From: an uncultured Roseobacter sp.
GTDB taxonomy: Bacteria > Pseudomonadota > Alphaproteobacteria > Rhodobacterales > Rhodobacteraceae
Direction of reading: 5' to 3'
Assembly (NCBI RefSeq): GCF_947493125.1
Contig: NZ_CANLQB010000010.1
Coordinates: forward strand, 62,001-126,000
DNA length: 64,000 bases
Shown here: one piece after another, positions 8,031-16,052 of the stretch
Position numbering within the stretch: position 1 is the stretch's first letter
How the letters are laid out: every line of letters begins with the position of its first letter
Translations under genes and position numbers: made by a program
The notes under the pieces: generated by a model
What the model was told of the DNA's origin: nothing
The model's input: the letters and a program-made list of their open reading frames with translations, nothing else
Database searches by the model: none

Positions 8031-9085
8031 CCTTTCAGGTGGTCAAGAAAGGCCCGGGCCGCCGCCTCAAGACGGCGCGGCTCGATAGCGCCAAAATCAT
8101 GATCGAGCGCTACTTCAAACTTGCCCGCTGAAGCCGTGCATTTGGCAACACCCTCTGGGCGGTTAAGCTTGATCGTGGTCTTCGCGGAGGTTTTAGGGGC
8201 AGGGGGCTTAGCCTTTTTTGACTTCACCTGCCCGCCGCTCACCGCACTCCGCAGAAGCGACAATTCCAATGCGGCATCCCTGTCCGGCTGACTGTTCAGA
8301 ACCGCCCGCACCTGACCGGCAAATCGGTCGTTCTCTTCGAGCAGCTTCACAAGGCTCAGCCCGGTAGCGCGCGGAATGCTCTCGGGGTACTTCAGATCTT
8401 TCCCGAGAACGGTCAGCAGATGCGCAAAATGCCGAATGTAACTTCGTTTCTGCCGGCCAGCAGAGGCGAAGAGCGCCTCGATCGCTGCCGCAACGCTTTG
8501 CTCACTGCGATTTGCATATGACATCGCAAGCTGCGCCATCTCCGCAAAGGAGATATCACGACGCACCAGGTTCTCATCAACCATCCTGCGATAGAGATGA
8601 CCCAGCTGCGCACCCCGGGCCTGCAACGTCGCCGGGATCTGAGCAAACCGGGGATCGGATGTCTCGGTCAGCAGCTCCCGATAGGCGCTCAGGCGCCGGA
8701 ATCCCTGGATCAGCTCGTACCCATCGGCGACCTCTTCCACATGGATGGGGTTCGACAGACCCACAGCCTTGATCGAGGCCTTCAATTCATCAAGGTCCGG
8801 ATCCCGATCAGCCGCGCGGTCGCGTATCAGCTTGGTGGTCCTGATCTGATCCAGCGCAACCAGCCCAACAATCTGGCCATTCTTCTTCAGCGCCACATAT
8901 TCGTGCGCCAGCCGATCATTCTCGGCCCGGATCTCGGCCTCGGCTGCCTGACGCGCCCCGAGCGCCTCGGCATTCTCGGAGATCGCCGCCGCCATGGGGC
9001 CACGCCGGGCAGGGGCCGTCTCTTCCGTCCCCGCGGGGACAGCACTCTCGTCAAAGTCGATGTCAAAGACGCGTCGCTTGCTCAT
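8027..9085 (-). CDS. parB: Plasmid partition protein ParB
   Basis: ParB/Spo0J-family centromere-binding protein, 352 residues, for plasmid segregation. The ParB N-terminal domain runs from about 70 to 145 (GLVALDQIRTTKLIRDR, then ELIQGFRRLSAYREL). A helix-turn-helix region lies at about 175-260, followed by a Lys/Pro-rich linker and a C-terminal dimerisation-like segment. A parS-like palindrome in the 5' end is read as VPAGT at 16-20. The ATG overlaps the parA stop by 4 bp. Its stop overlaps the bchO stop tail to tail, so the replicon is joined seamlessly to the PGC. Confidence 0.93.
   Translation of the reverse strand: MSKRRVFDIDFDESAVPAGTEETAPARRGPMAAAISENAEALGARQAAEAEIRAENDRLAHEYVALKKNGQIVGLVALDQIRTTKLIRDRAADRDPDLDELKASIKAVGLSNPIHVEEVADGYELIQGFRRLSAYRELLTETSDPRFAQIPATLQARGAQLGHLYRRMVDENLVRRDISFAEMAQLAMSYANRSEQSVAAAIEALFASAGRQKRSYIRHFAHLLTVLGKDLKYPESIPRATGLSLVKLLEENDRFAGQVRAVLNSQPDRDAALELSLLRSAVSGGQVKSKKAKPPAPKTSAKTTIKLNRPEGVAKCTASAGKFEVALDHDFGAIEPRRLEAAARAFLDHLKG
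9027..9040. promoter_or_regulatory. parS-like palindrome 4 (inside parB)
   Basis: This is a 14 bp perfect palindrome GTCCCCGCGGGGAC; the outermost base pair of the 16 bp form is changed on one side. It lies 45 bp into parB. Confidence 0.55.
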
Positions 9086-10386
9086 GCCTCATCCTCCAGC
9101 TGGTCCCAGGCCGCGCAGAGATGTTTGTGAAACTCGCCATAGGCCTGATCGAAACTCGCCCGTGCCCGGCGCCAGGTCTCGCGCGTCATGTCGCGATAGT
9201 CGATCTCGTAGATCGACGACAGGAAGCGGCCGGACTGCTCGACCGCGCGGGTCATCTCGATCGGATGTTCGGTCACCCTGTCCTCCCAAACCTTCACGAA
9301 GGCCTGCTGCATCGCACGGTGCAGATCGTTGTTGGGCTCAAACCGCGTGAGCAGAAACCGCACATCCAGAAACGCCTTTGGCAGGTTCATTGTCCCCGCG
9401 GGGACAAGGCCACTGAACCGGCTCAAATCCTCCAGTGCTTCGGCCAACTGCCCGATGAAAGAGGTCGTACTGTCATACTCCCAGTAGCCGGGGCCCGATG
9501 GGATGTAGAGCATATCGGCAGCGAAGACCGCGTTCATCGACTGGTATCCGATGGCAGGCGGGCAGTCGAACAGGATGAGGTCATAGGCGTCGGCTGGCAA
9601 CTGATCGAGGAACCGCGAGACGGCCGCAAAGAACGACCACTCAGGGTTCAGATGCCGGTACTGCGCCGAGGCAAACTCGACAAAGGCTGCATTGGCACAG
9701 GACGGAACGATGTCGATGGTCGGCCAATTGGTCGGCTTGATGAAGTCCGCAGCACGTAGATCGGCAAGGCCCATGTCAGTGATGCTGCTGGGCAGGCGGC
9801 GGCGGGGTAGGGTGGCACCGCTCTCCGCGCCCTGCGAGGCGCGGTTCATCCGCTCGGTCTCACTGGCCAGATCGCGCGCCATGATGCCCCAAACGGTGTA
9901 TTCCTCCGCCACGTCGCTCAGCCCCATGGAATGGCTAAGCGTGGCCTGCGGGTCAAAGTCGACGGCCAGCACTCTATAGCCGTCAAGCGCCGCCGCATGA
10001 GCGAAATGGAGTGCAACGGTAGACTTCCCGGCCCCCCCTTTGAAATTCGCAATGGCAGCCCGCATGGCGCGCTTGCCTGTCGGACGATACGGCATCAGCG
10101 AGCGACGATTGACCTTCAGACGGCGCCGCATCTCGTTGATCTCTTCGAGGCTGTACCAATGTTGGCGCCCATCCGCCTCGACCGTGCCCTGGGGCAGGGT
10201 GGGGTCAGCGGCTAGCCGTCCGCGCATGGTGGACTGGTTGACCTTGAAGATCAGCTCTGCCACCTCCCAGCTCGAAAACCGGCGCAGGGTCTTCTCATTC
10301 TGTGGGCTATAGGTTTGCTGGCGAATGAAGCCCTGCATCTTGAGGGATTGCGCTTGAAGCTGTGCAAGATCGCTGTGTGTGTACAT
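9082..10386 (-). CDS. parA: Plasmid partition ATPase ParA
   Basis: Large ParA (type Ia) ATPase, 434 residues. An N-terminal region of about 100 residues with a helix-turn-helix/MerR-like look (SSWEVAELIFKVNQSTMRGRL, 38-58) is followed by the deviant Walker A FKGGAGKST at 115-123. The Walker A' segment VLAVDFDPQATLS follows. The Walker B-like stretch LILFDCPPAIG lies further on. Type Ia proteins usually repress their own operon through the N-terminal domain; that is expected here but not shown. Palindrome 5 is read as VPAGT at 328-332. The start is 20 bp downstream of palindrome 6, and no strong Shine-Dalgarno is visible. Confidence 0.94.
   Translation of the reverse strand: MYTHSDLAQLQAQSLKMQGFIRQQTYSPQNEKTLRRFSSWEVAELIFKVNQSTMRGRLAADPTLPQGTVEADGRQHWYSLEEINEMRRRLKVNRRSLMPYRPTGKRAMRAAIANFKGGAGKSTVALHFAHAAALDGYRVLAVDFDPQATLSHSMGLSDVAEEYTVWGIMARDLASETERMNRASQGAESGATLPRRRLPSSITDMGLADLRAADFIKPTNWPTIDIVPSCANAAFVEFASAQYRHLNPEWSFFAAVSRFLDQLPADAYDLILFDCPPAIGYQSMNAVFAADMLYIPSGPGYWEYDSTTSFIGQLAEALEDLSRFSGLVPAGTMNLPKAFLDVRFLLTRFEPNNDLHRAMQQAFVKVWEDRVTEHPIEMTRAVEQSGRFLSSIYEIDYRDMTRETWRRARASFDQAYGEFHKHLCAAWDQLEDEA
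9391..9406. promoter_or_regulatory. parS-like palindrome 5 (inside parA)
   Basis: This is a perfect 16 bp copy of TGTCCCCGCGGGGACA near the 3' end of parA. Confidence 0.6.
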
Positions 10387-10405
10387 GACGCGCCTGTTAT
10401 TGAGT

Positions 10406-10419
10406 GTCCCCGCGGGGAC
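10406..10419. promoter_or_regulatory. parS-like palindrome 6 (parA leader)
   Basis: GTCCCCGCGGGGAC, extended by one T on the left, is the only non-coding copy. It sits directly upstream of the parA start codon, where a ParB or ParA complex could both act as centromere and control parAB transcription. Function is inferred. Confidence 0.6.
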
Positions 10420-10597
10420 GCTAATTCTTGTTTTTTACAGATTTACGCTGATTTGGAGAAAAAGGCAAAACTGAATATGATGGGCACAGCAGATTTCCGC
10501 AGGACGCTTCAAACATGACCATGCTGGGCCAAAACGACATCCAAGCGATTCTCTTGCCACTGTCAGAACTGCACGAAGATGGGATGGCTAGAACGAG

Positions 10598-10682
10598 ATA
10601 TTGGGGGTCATGTATCACTGTCCCACCGCAGATTGGGGGACATCACAAGCATATTGGGGGACGTTCTGAGTGTCCCCCAATA
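10598..10682. other. Iteron-like repeats, probable replication origin
   Basis: Three direct copies of an AT-ATTGGGGG-motif are seen: ATATTGGGGGTCAT at 10598, AGATTGGGGGACAT at 10630 and ATATTGGGGGACGT at 10651. One inverted copy, TGTCCCCCAATA, is at 10671-10682. They lie in the 513 bp parA-rep intergenic region, preceded by AT-richer sequence (10421-10475, with a T6 run). Repeats beside a replication initiator usually mark its binding sites and the origin; I infer this is the plasmid ori. The GGGGACA core also matches a parS half-site. Confidence 0.55.
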
Positions 10683-10824
10683 CCATTAGACCAATATTCT
10701 TTTGGATGAATTGATCGGCAATTCCTACGGTCGTACTCCTCGTGCTTGACAGAATCGGAAGTTCGGACGCAAATTGGGATACGGTTCGCAAAAGCGGCGA
10801 TTTCCGCTCTGTGATCCCTTAAGA

Positions 10825-10875
10825 GGCTGATCCATCAGCCCATATCCGAGGCAAAACCATCAGATCCATGATGGT
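10825..10875 (+). promoter_or_regulatory. Two tandem stem-loops in rep leader
   Basis: GGCTGATCCATCAGCC (10825-10840) is a near-perfect dyad with a 2-base centre. ACCATCA, then GATCCA, then TGATGGT (10856-10875) forms a perfect 7 bp stem with a 6-base loop. Both share the GATCCAT core and end 24 bases before the rep start. They could be a protein operator or a leader RNA structure controlling copy number; function is unknown. Confidence 0.4.
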
Positions 10876-10899
10876 CCTTTTCACAGTCGAGGCAGTCCC

Positions 10900-11580
10900 A
10901 TGTTTTCTACCCGACCTGTCGGTCGCGGCGCATCTGCACGCAAGTACGATCTGCTCACCGCGCTTGGCACTTATGCGCTGTCACAGAGCAAGCATGATCA
11001 GCGCAGGGCATTGCGGCTCATGACACTTATTACAGCGCGCTATAACTGGGCACGCGACGAACTGGCCGTGGGGCAGCGCGAGATCGCGCAGCTGTGGTCC
11101 GTCGATGAACGAACCGTCAAACGTGAGATGGCCATGTTTCGCGCCAAGGGCTGGCTCGTTGTCAAGCGCCAGGGTGCACGCGGGCGGGTCACGCAATACG
11201 GGTTGGGTATCGACACGCTGCTGGAGGACACCTCAACCACCTGGGGCTGCGTCGGCCCTGATTTCGAGCTGCGCATGGGGCAGGGGACCGCAGAGCCTGA
11301 TGTGGTGCCCTTGCCCGTGCGCGGGGTGGTTGCGCCCCCAGACGTCTCTTCGGGCGCGGAGTGGTCGCTTGCACAGGCGCTGCTGCACGCAGAGGACCCC
11401 GGGACTTATGCGAGCTGGATCGCGGCGCTTACGCGAGCGGAGAGGGCAGGGGGCCGTCTGACGTTGCGGGCGCCCTCACGCTTCCATGCAGCCTATGTGC
11501 AGACCCATCTGGCCGGGCGCCTTCTGACTGCCTGCCAGGACGTGGACAGTGAGGTGTCGGAACTCAGGATCGTGACCTGA
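10900..11580 (+). CDS. DnaA-like plasmid replication initiator
   Basis: The protein has 226 residues. The N-terminal half resembles plasmid replication proteins with a winged-helix segment (GQREIAQLWSVDERTVKREM, about 66-85, then AKGWLVVKRQGARGR). The C-terminal part, about 150-215, resembles domain I of DnaA (ALLHAEDPGTYASWIAAL, then LTLRAPSRFHAAYVQTHL). There is no AAA+ ATPase domain, so it is not a chromosomal DnaA. This matches the 'DnaA-like' replicase class of Rhodobacterales plasmids, which is also found divergent from parAB. A weak Shine-Dalgarno (GAGG) precedes the ATG. It is the likely initiator of this replicon. Confidence 0.85.
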   Translation: MFSTRPVGRGASARKYDLLTALGTYALSQSKHDQRRALRLMTLITARYNWARDELAVGQREIAQLWSVDERTVKREMAMFRAKGWLVVKRQGARGRVTQYGLGIDTLLEDTSTTWGCVGPDFELRMGQGTAEPDVVPLPVRGVVAPPDVSSGAEWSLAQALLHAEDPGTYASWIAALTRAERAGGRLTLRAPSRFHAAYVQTHLAGRLLTACQDVDSEVSELRIVT

Positions 11581-11594
11581 TCCCGGTGCGTTTG

Positions 11595-12056
11595 CTACGC
11601 AGACAAGACGGCTGGCCAATTTGCATCGGCCGCGGCGATGCGCCCCGGGATGTCCCGTTCCCACCGGCGTTGAATGCGGCGCGAATAGTTCAGGTAAAGC
11701 TTGCCATCGACAATCTGCCAGGCATCAGGAATGGTTGAGGCGGTGTAGCCCTCGCTGACCGCATAGGCGCAATAGCCGCCGTATTGCGGTGCATAGCGGA
11801 CGGGGTCAGCGGCAAAGGCATCTCGGTTATCTTCACTTGTAAACCGCCACGTCACGCCCATCCAGTCGTGTGAGATGTCAGCTTTGCCCGCCATAGGCCG
11901 CGCATCGGTATGGTAAGCCACGACGTCCGTGCCATCGACGGCGACACCGCGTGATTGATACACCGGTGGTGTCGCGGCCCAAGCCGCGCGTCCGAGCAAG
12001 GTGAGGGTGGGCGCCGCAGCAGCGAGCGTAAGGAGGTGGCGTCTGGTGTAGGTCAT
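11595..12056 (-). CDS. YHS domain-containing Tat-exported protein
   Basis: The protein has 153 residues. The start at 12056 (MTYTRRHLLTL) is chosen over an upstream ATG because GGAG lies at good spacing and a twin-arginine-type signal begins there (RRHLLTLAAAAPTL, cleavage probably after AWA). The mature part contains a YHS fold (VDGTDVVAYHTDARPMAG, then WRFTSEDNRDAFAADPVRYAPQYGGYCAYAVSEG), found in metal-related and periplasmic proteins. The function is unknown. It lies between rep and the cytochrome gene, pointing the same way as cytochrome/hemA, separated from them by a terminator. Confidence 0.85.
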   Translation of the reverse strand: MTYTRRHLLTLAAAAPTLTLLGRAAWAATPPVYQSRGVAVDGTDVVAYHTDARPMAGKADISHDWMGVTWRFTSEDNRDAFAADPVRYAPQYGGYCAYAVSEGYTASTIPDAWQIVDGKLYLNYSRRIQRRWERDIPGRIAAADANWPAVLSA

Positions 12057-12170
12057 CGAGGTCTCCGTCCTGACTGGGATCATTGCTGCGCCAAAGATGG
12101 GCCTCGGGCTTGTGGGGCGCCAGCTGGCACACGCGGAGTTTATCGGCGGTGTGGCCCGTCGTGACCAGCA

Positions 12171-12210
12171 AAAGAAAACCGCCGCCTCCGCGGGGGGAGA
12201 CGGCGGTCTG
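12171..12210 (-). terminator. Rho-independent terminator after cytochrome c2 gene
   Basis: On the minus strand a 12 bp GC-rich stem (ACCGCCGTCTCC pairing with GGAGGCGGCGGT, one mismatch) is followed by TTTTCTTTT. It lies 17 bases beyond the cytochrome stop. Confidence 0.85.
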
Positions 12211-12227
12211 TGCGCAACGTGTTGGGA

Positions 12228-12641
12228 TCAGCTCTGCGGGCCGACCGAGGCGAGATAGGCGGCGACGTCTTCACTGCCCTTTCTCAGCTTGAAGGCCATG
12301 CGCGACTTAGCCGAGGAGTCGTCAAGAAACGTGCGCAGGAAGGCGCGCGGGTCCTTGGTGTACTCGGCCAGGTTTGCTTCGTCCCAGACCAGACCGGCTT
12401 CGCCCGCGGCGACCAGGTCATCGCCATAGCGGAAGTCGGCGGTGCCCGCCTGACGCCCGATCACACCATAGAGGTTGGGGCCTGTCTTGCCGCCCTTAAC
12501 AATTTCCGTGCCGTCATCGGCGACGATCATGTGGCAGGACTTACACTTGTTGAATTCCTTTTCACCCGCCGCGGCATCGCCTTCGGCGAGGGCCGGCGTC
12601 GCGAAGCTGAGGGCGAGGATGGCTGCAAAGGTACGTGTCAT
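12228..12641 (-). CDS. cycA: Soluble cytochrome c2
   Basis: Periplasmic class I c-type cytochrome, 137 residues with a signal peptide of about 19 residues (ending ATPALA). The haem-binding CKSCH motif is at 33-37 and the likely axial Met115 is in the segment KSRMAFKLRK. TGPNLYGVIGRQAG is typical of cytochrome c2. It probably carries electrons from the bc1 complex to the photosynthetic reaction centre. Its place next to hemA in the PGC matches Rhodobacterales. A c551-like name is possible, but the c2 pattern fits better. Confidence 0.88.
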   Translation of the reverse strand: MTRTFAAILALSFATPALAEGDAAAGEKEFNKCKSCHMIVADDGTEIVKGGKTGPNLYGVIGRQAGTADFRYGDDLVAAGEAGLVWDEANLAEYTKDPRAFLRTFLDDSSAKSRMAFKLRKGSEDVAAYLASVGPQS

Positions 12642-12714
12642 CGTGATCTCCTAAGTTGCTTATCGTACAACGTAGAAGATCACGATGAGAGTCAACAGTC
12701 ACAATGTCGCGCGG

Positions 12715-13929
12715 TCAGGCCACTGCGTGGGCAATTGCGCATTGTTTCCACAGCTCTTTCAGCGCCAGCACCAGCTTTTCGATGTCATCGATGCTGTGCA
12801 GCGGAGACGGTGTGAACCGCAGCCGCTCCGTGCCCTTCGGGACCGTGGGATAGTTGATCGGCTGCACGTAGATCCCGTATTGCTGCATCAGATAGTCGGC
12901 GATCATCCGGCATTTCACCGGGTCCTTGATCATCACCGGGATGATGTGGCTGGGGTTCTCCAGATGCGGGATGCCCTCCTGATTGAGGCGCTTGCGCAGA
13001 TAGGCCACGCGTTCGCGCTGCAGCAGACGCTCCTGATCCGACTGCTTGAGGTGCCGGATCGAGGTTTGTGCCGCGGCGGCCACAGCGGGGGGCAGGGCGG
13101 TCGTGAAGATGAACCCGGAGGCAAAGGACCGGATGAAGTCGCAAAGCGCCTCAGAGCCGGTGATATAGCCGCCGACAACGCCGTAGGCCTTGCCCAGGGT
13201 GCCTTCGATCAGGGTGATGCGGTCGGCCAGCCCCTCGCGCTCGGAAATGCCGCCGCCGCGCGGCCCGTAGAGGCCCACCGCATGGACTTCGTCGAGGTAT
13301 GTCATGGCGCCATGCTTCTCTGCGACCTCGACAATCTCCTGCATCGGGCAGATGTCGCCGTCCATGGAGTAGACGCTCTCAAAGGCCACAATCTTGGGGG
13401 CGTTCGCAGGCAGGGCGGAGAGCTTGCGATCAAGGTCCTCGGGGTCGTTGTGCCGCCACAGGACCTTGTTGGCGCGGGAATGGCGGATACCCTCGATCAT
13501 CGAGGCGTGGTTGAGCTCATCCGAGAGGATCACACAGTCGGGGATGCGCGCGCCCAGCGTGCTGAGCGCCGCCCAGTTTGACACATAGCCCGAGGTGAAG
13601 AGCAGCGCCTGTTCCTTGCGGTGCAGATCGGCCAATTCGGCCTCAAGCAGCTTGTGATTGTGGTTGGTGCCCGAGATGTTGCGCGTGCCACCTGCGCCCG
13701 CGCCGCAATTGTCAACCGCCTCCTTCATGGCGTTGATCACAGAGGGGTGCTGGCCCATGCCAAGATAGTCGTTCGAACACCAGACGGTCACCTCGTTGGG
13801 GCTGTCCTCATCATGGCACTTCGCGGTCGGAAAGGACCCCGCCTTGCGCTCGAGCTCCGCGAAGATGCGGTAGTTGCCATCGTTTTTGAGCTCGTTGAGC
13901 TGTGCCTGGAACAGTGCATCAAAGTCCAT
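12715..13929 (-). CDS. hemA: 5-aminolevulinate synthase
   Basis: PLP-dependent condensation of glycine and succinyl-CoA to ALA, the start of tetrapyrrole synthesis in alphaproteobacteria. The protein has 404 residues. The PLP lysine is K247 in the [12 protein letters not shown] context, and the [12 protein letters not shown] and [10 protein letters not shown] motifs are present. A strong AAGGGGGG Shine-Dalgarno lies before the ATG. The start overlaps the end of puhE by 11 bp, so it is read with the puh operon. Confidence 0.98.
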   Translation of the reverse strand: MDFDALFQAQLNELKNDGNYRIFAELERKAGSFPTAKCHDEDSPNEVTVWCSNDYLGMGQHPSVINAMKEAVDNCGAGAGGTRNISGTNHNHKLLEAELADLHRKEQALLFTSGYVSNWAALSTLGARIPDCVILSDELNHASMIEGIRHSRANKVLWRHNDPEDLDRKLSALPANAPKIVAFESVYSMDGDICPMQEIVEVAEKHGAMTYLDEVHAVGLYGPRGGGISEREGLADRITLIEGTLGKAYGVVGGYITGSEALCDFIRSFASGFIFTTALPPAVAAAAQTSIRHLKQSDQERLLQRERVAYLRKRLNQEGIPHLENPSHIIPVMIKDPVKCRMIADYLMQQYGIYVQPINYPTVPKGTERLRFTPSPLHSIDDIEKLVLALKELWKQCAIAHAVA

Positions 13930-14761
13930 GATGTCCCCCCTTTATTTTAGCTGTCGGTATAACGTCGGTATTGCGTCGGTTTTTGTTCGGTGTGTCGGTC
14001 GGTATCATCCAGCGCCAGAGCTTCTCGTCCGGGATCGGCAGCACCATCATCCAGTGCTCGAAGAGCGCCAGCACCGTGATCGCCGTGAGCAGCGTGAAGC
14101 CCGCAACCGCGCCTGCGGTCTGGGCCGCGTAGAGCCGCTCGAGCCAACAGGCTGCGGCGAAGGTGAGTGCGGTGATGGAGACCGGGAAGAACCAGTTCAT
14201 CGCACGGTGCCGGAAATGGCTCGGCAGATGCGCCAGCGCTTCGGGCAGGAAGTCGATGTTGATCTTCGGCACGCCGAAAAAGAGGTTCAGCTTGGCCGAT
14301 AGGCGGGCAAAGAACAGCACCGCGAAGGTCCAGGTGGCAAACTTGTTCTCGGCCCCCAGGTTCCAGTCGATCAGAACCATGGCGATGAGCGTGGCGACCA
14401 GCAGCATCTCGTGATAAGCGAGCGTGCCCCAGGCGCGGATAAAGCGTTCCCATTCGGGCACGTCTTTGGGCAGCTCGTGGTGATTGGGTCCGGTGATGAC
14501 CCCGGTCAGAAAGGCCAGCTCAATCCAGCCCCAGATCGCAAGCGCCGCCACAAAGCCCAGATATGCACCGAAAACAGAGGTGTCATACAGAGACGCCCAA
14601 AAGCCCAGACAACCCAAAGCCAGGAACGGCAAACCCGAAACCACCGCCCGTTTGCGCGCCGCCAAGCCACTCCGGTCGGCGGATTTCACCACCCAAAGGA
14701 TGGCTCCGGTGGAAAACCACCAGATGAACAGCGCAAAGAGAGCAGGGGTCCAGAAACTCAC
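13919..14761 (-). CDS. puhE: Photosynthetic complex assembly protein PuhE
   Basis: Integral membrane PGC protein (DUF3623 type), 280 residues with about seven hydrophobic segments. Conserved stretches include [14 protein letters not shown] (about 112-125) and the [26 protein letters not shown] block. In Rhodobacter, PuhE affects reaction-centre/LH1 assembly or bacteriochlorophyll supply. Its end overlaps hemA by 11 bp. About 145 bp separate it from acsF. Confidence 0.92.
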   Translation of the reverse strand: MSFWTPALFALFIWWFSTGAILWVVKSADRSGLAARKRAVVSGLPFLALGCLGFWASLYDTSVFGAYLGFVAALAIWGWIELAFLTGVITGPNHHELPKDVPEWERFIRAWGTLAYHEMLLVATLIAMVLIDWNLGAENKFATWTFAVLFFARLSAKLNLFFGVPKINIDFLPEALAHLPSHFRHRAMNWFFPVSITALTFAAACWLERLYAAQTAGAVAGFTLLTAITVLALFEHWMMVLPIPDEKLWRWMIPTDTPNKNRRNTDVIPTAKIKGGHHGL

Positions 14762-14806
14762 GAACGGCCCCCCATGTCACGCAAGGGCCGAGGCTGGGCG
14801 GCAGGG

Positions 14807-14828
14807 CGTCGATTGCGTGCAATCGACG
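14807..14828 (-). other. Intercistronic hairpin between acsF and puhE
   Basis: A perfect 10 bp inverted repeat (CGTCGATTGC and its complement) with a 2-base centre lies in the 145 bp acsF-puhE spacer. No T-run follows on the transcribed strand, so a processing or RNA-stability element is more likely than a terminator. Confidence 0.45.
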
Positions 14829-14906
14829 GCCACGGGCGCGCAGGGCCTCGATGGCCCAAGCGCTCGCGCCCCGACACGGAGACGCCCGTTATGCCACGCA
14901 CCTGTC

Positions 14907-16052
14907 TCAATAGGCCGGCTCCAGCCGGGTCGAGGCGGGCACCTGGTGCTTGTTCGCAGGAATCGTAATCAGCGAGACAAACGCCGTCGCCGCGCGGACC
15001 TGCGCGCCGAGTTTGGCAAAGACACGACCCTCCTCCGTGGCCTTTGCGAGATCCGCATTGGCCTTTTGCAGCTTCTCCAGCGTCGGCTGCCAGCGGGGAT
15101 GCTCGATGTCGAGCGTGATCGGGAAGATCTGCTCGGAAAGCTTCGAGGTCTTGGTGAAGACCTCATGCGCATACCAGTCGGGATCCACCCCCAGAGCCGC
15201 ATGGAAGGCCGGGCGCTGGTGGTCGCGCACGTACATCGTGGCATAGACGGCTGTGAGGAAGAACTTGATCCAATAGATGTTAATGCCGGAGGTCAGCTTG
15301 GGATCGGTCTTCATCAGCAGGGCGAAGGCCTCGCCGTGGCTGAACTCGTCGTTGCACCACTCGTGAAACCACTTGAAGATCGGGTGGAACCTATGCTCCG
15401 GGTTCGCCTCCAGATGCCGGAAAATCGTGATGTAACGCGCATAGCCGATCTTCTCACTGAGGTAGGTCGCATAGTAGATGAACTTGGGCCGGAAGTAGGT
15501 GTACTTCTTCTTCTGGGTCAGAAACCCGAGGTTCACCGCCACACCGGCCTCGCGCAGCGCATCGTTGATGAACCCCGCGTGCCGCGCCTCATCCCGCGCC
15601 ATCAGCTGGAAGAGCTGGGTGATGTCCTTGTTGGCCCCGCGCCGCTTCATCTCCTTGTAGAGCACGCAGCCCGAAAACTCAGCCGTGCAGGAGCTGATCA
15701 GGAAGTCGATGAACTCCTTTTTCAGGCCCGGCTCCATGTTCTCCCAATCTACATGATCCCAATCCTCGGTCTTGCGGAAATGCCCCTTGTTGGGGTCCGA
15801 GACCATCTGGTCGATCAGCTTGTCCCAATCCTCACGCACGGACGACACATCTATCGCATCCAGCTCATCGAAATCGGTGGTGTAGAAACGCGGCGTCAGC
15901 AGCGTGTTGCGCATGGCCACTTCGGTGGCGGATTTGCTGTCGAACTTGGCCTGTTCCTCTTGGATGGCGAGGCCTTCTTCGACCGTTGTCGCGTCGGCGG
16001 TGTGCTTGGCGGTCTTTGGCGCATCAGAGGCACGGGGGGTCTGGACGTTCAT
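14907..16052 (-). CDS. acsF: Mg-protoporphyrin IX monomethyl ester oxidative cyclase AcsF
   Basis: Oxygen-dependent di-iron cyclase making the isocyclic ring E of bacteriochlorophyll. The protein has 381 residues. Both iron-binding helices are visible: RDEARHAGF (EARH) and the later CNDEFSHGEAF (EFSH), with LISSCTAEFSGCVLY between the N-terminal part and the first. GAGGAGG lies upstream of the ATG. It is the only cyclase in the window (no bchE). It overlaps the stop of the small upstream gene by 4 bp. Confidence 0.97.
   Translation of the reverse strand: MNVQTPRASDAPKTAKHTADATTVEEGLAIQEEQAKFDSKSATEVAMRNTLLTPRFYTTDFDELDAIDVSSVREDWDKLIDQMVSDPNKGHFRKTEDWDHVDWENMEPGLKKEFIDFLISSCTAEFSGCVLYKEMKRRGANKDITQLFQLMARDEARHAGFINDALREAGVAVNLGFLTQKKKYTYFRPKFIYYATYLSEKIGYARYITIFRHLEANPEHRFHPIFKWFHEWCNDEFSHGEAFALLMKTDPKLTSGINIYWIKFFLTAVYATMYVRDHQRPAFHAALGVDPDWYAHEVFTKTSKLSEQIFPITLDIEHPRWQPTLEKLQKANADLAKATEEGRVFAKLGAQVRAATAFVSLITIPANKHQVPASTRLEPAY

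Noticed and set aside
5972-9406. VPAGT as a shared protein motif of BchD, ParA and ParB
   Set aside because: The bchO copy of the same DNA is read in a different frame, so the conservation is at DNA level (palindrome), not peptide level.
10598-10682. CRISPR-like repeat array
   Set aside because: The repeats are about 12-14 bp, unequally spaced and partly inverted, and no cas genes are present.
10900-11580. Chromosomal DnaA
   Set aside because: It has only a domain I-like C-terminal part and no AAA+ or DnaA-box-binding domain; a plasmid initiator fits better.
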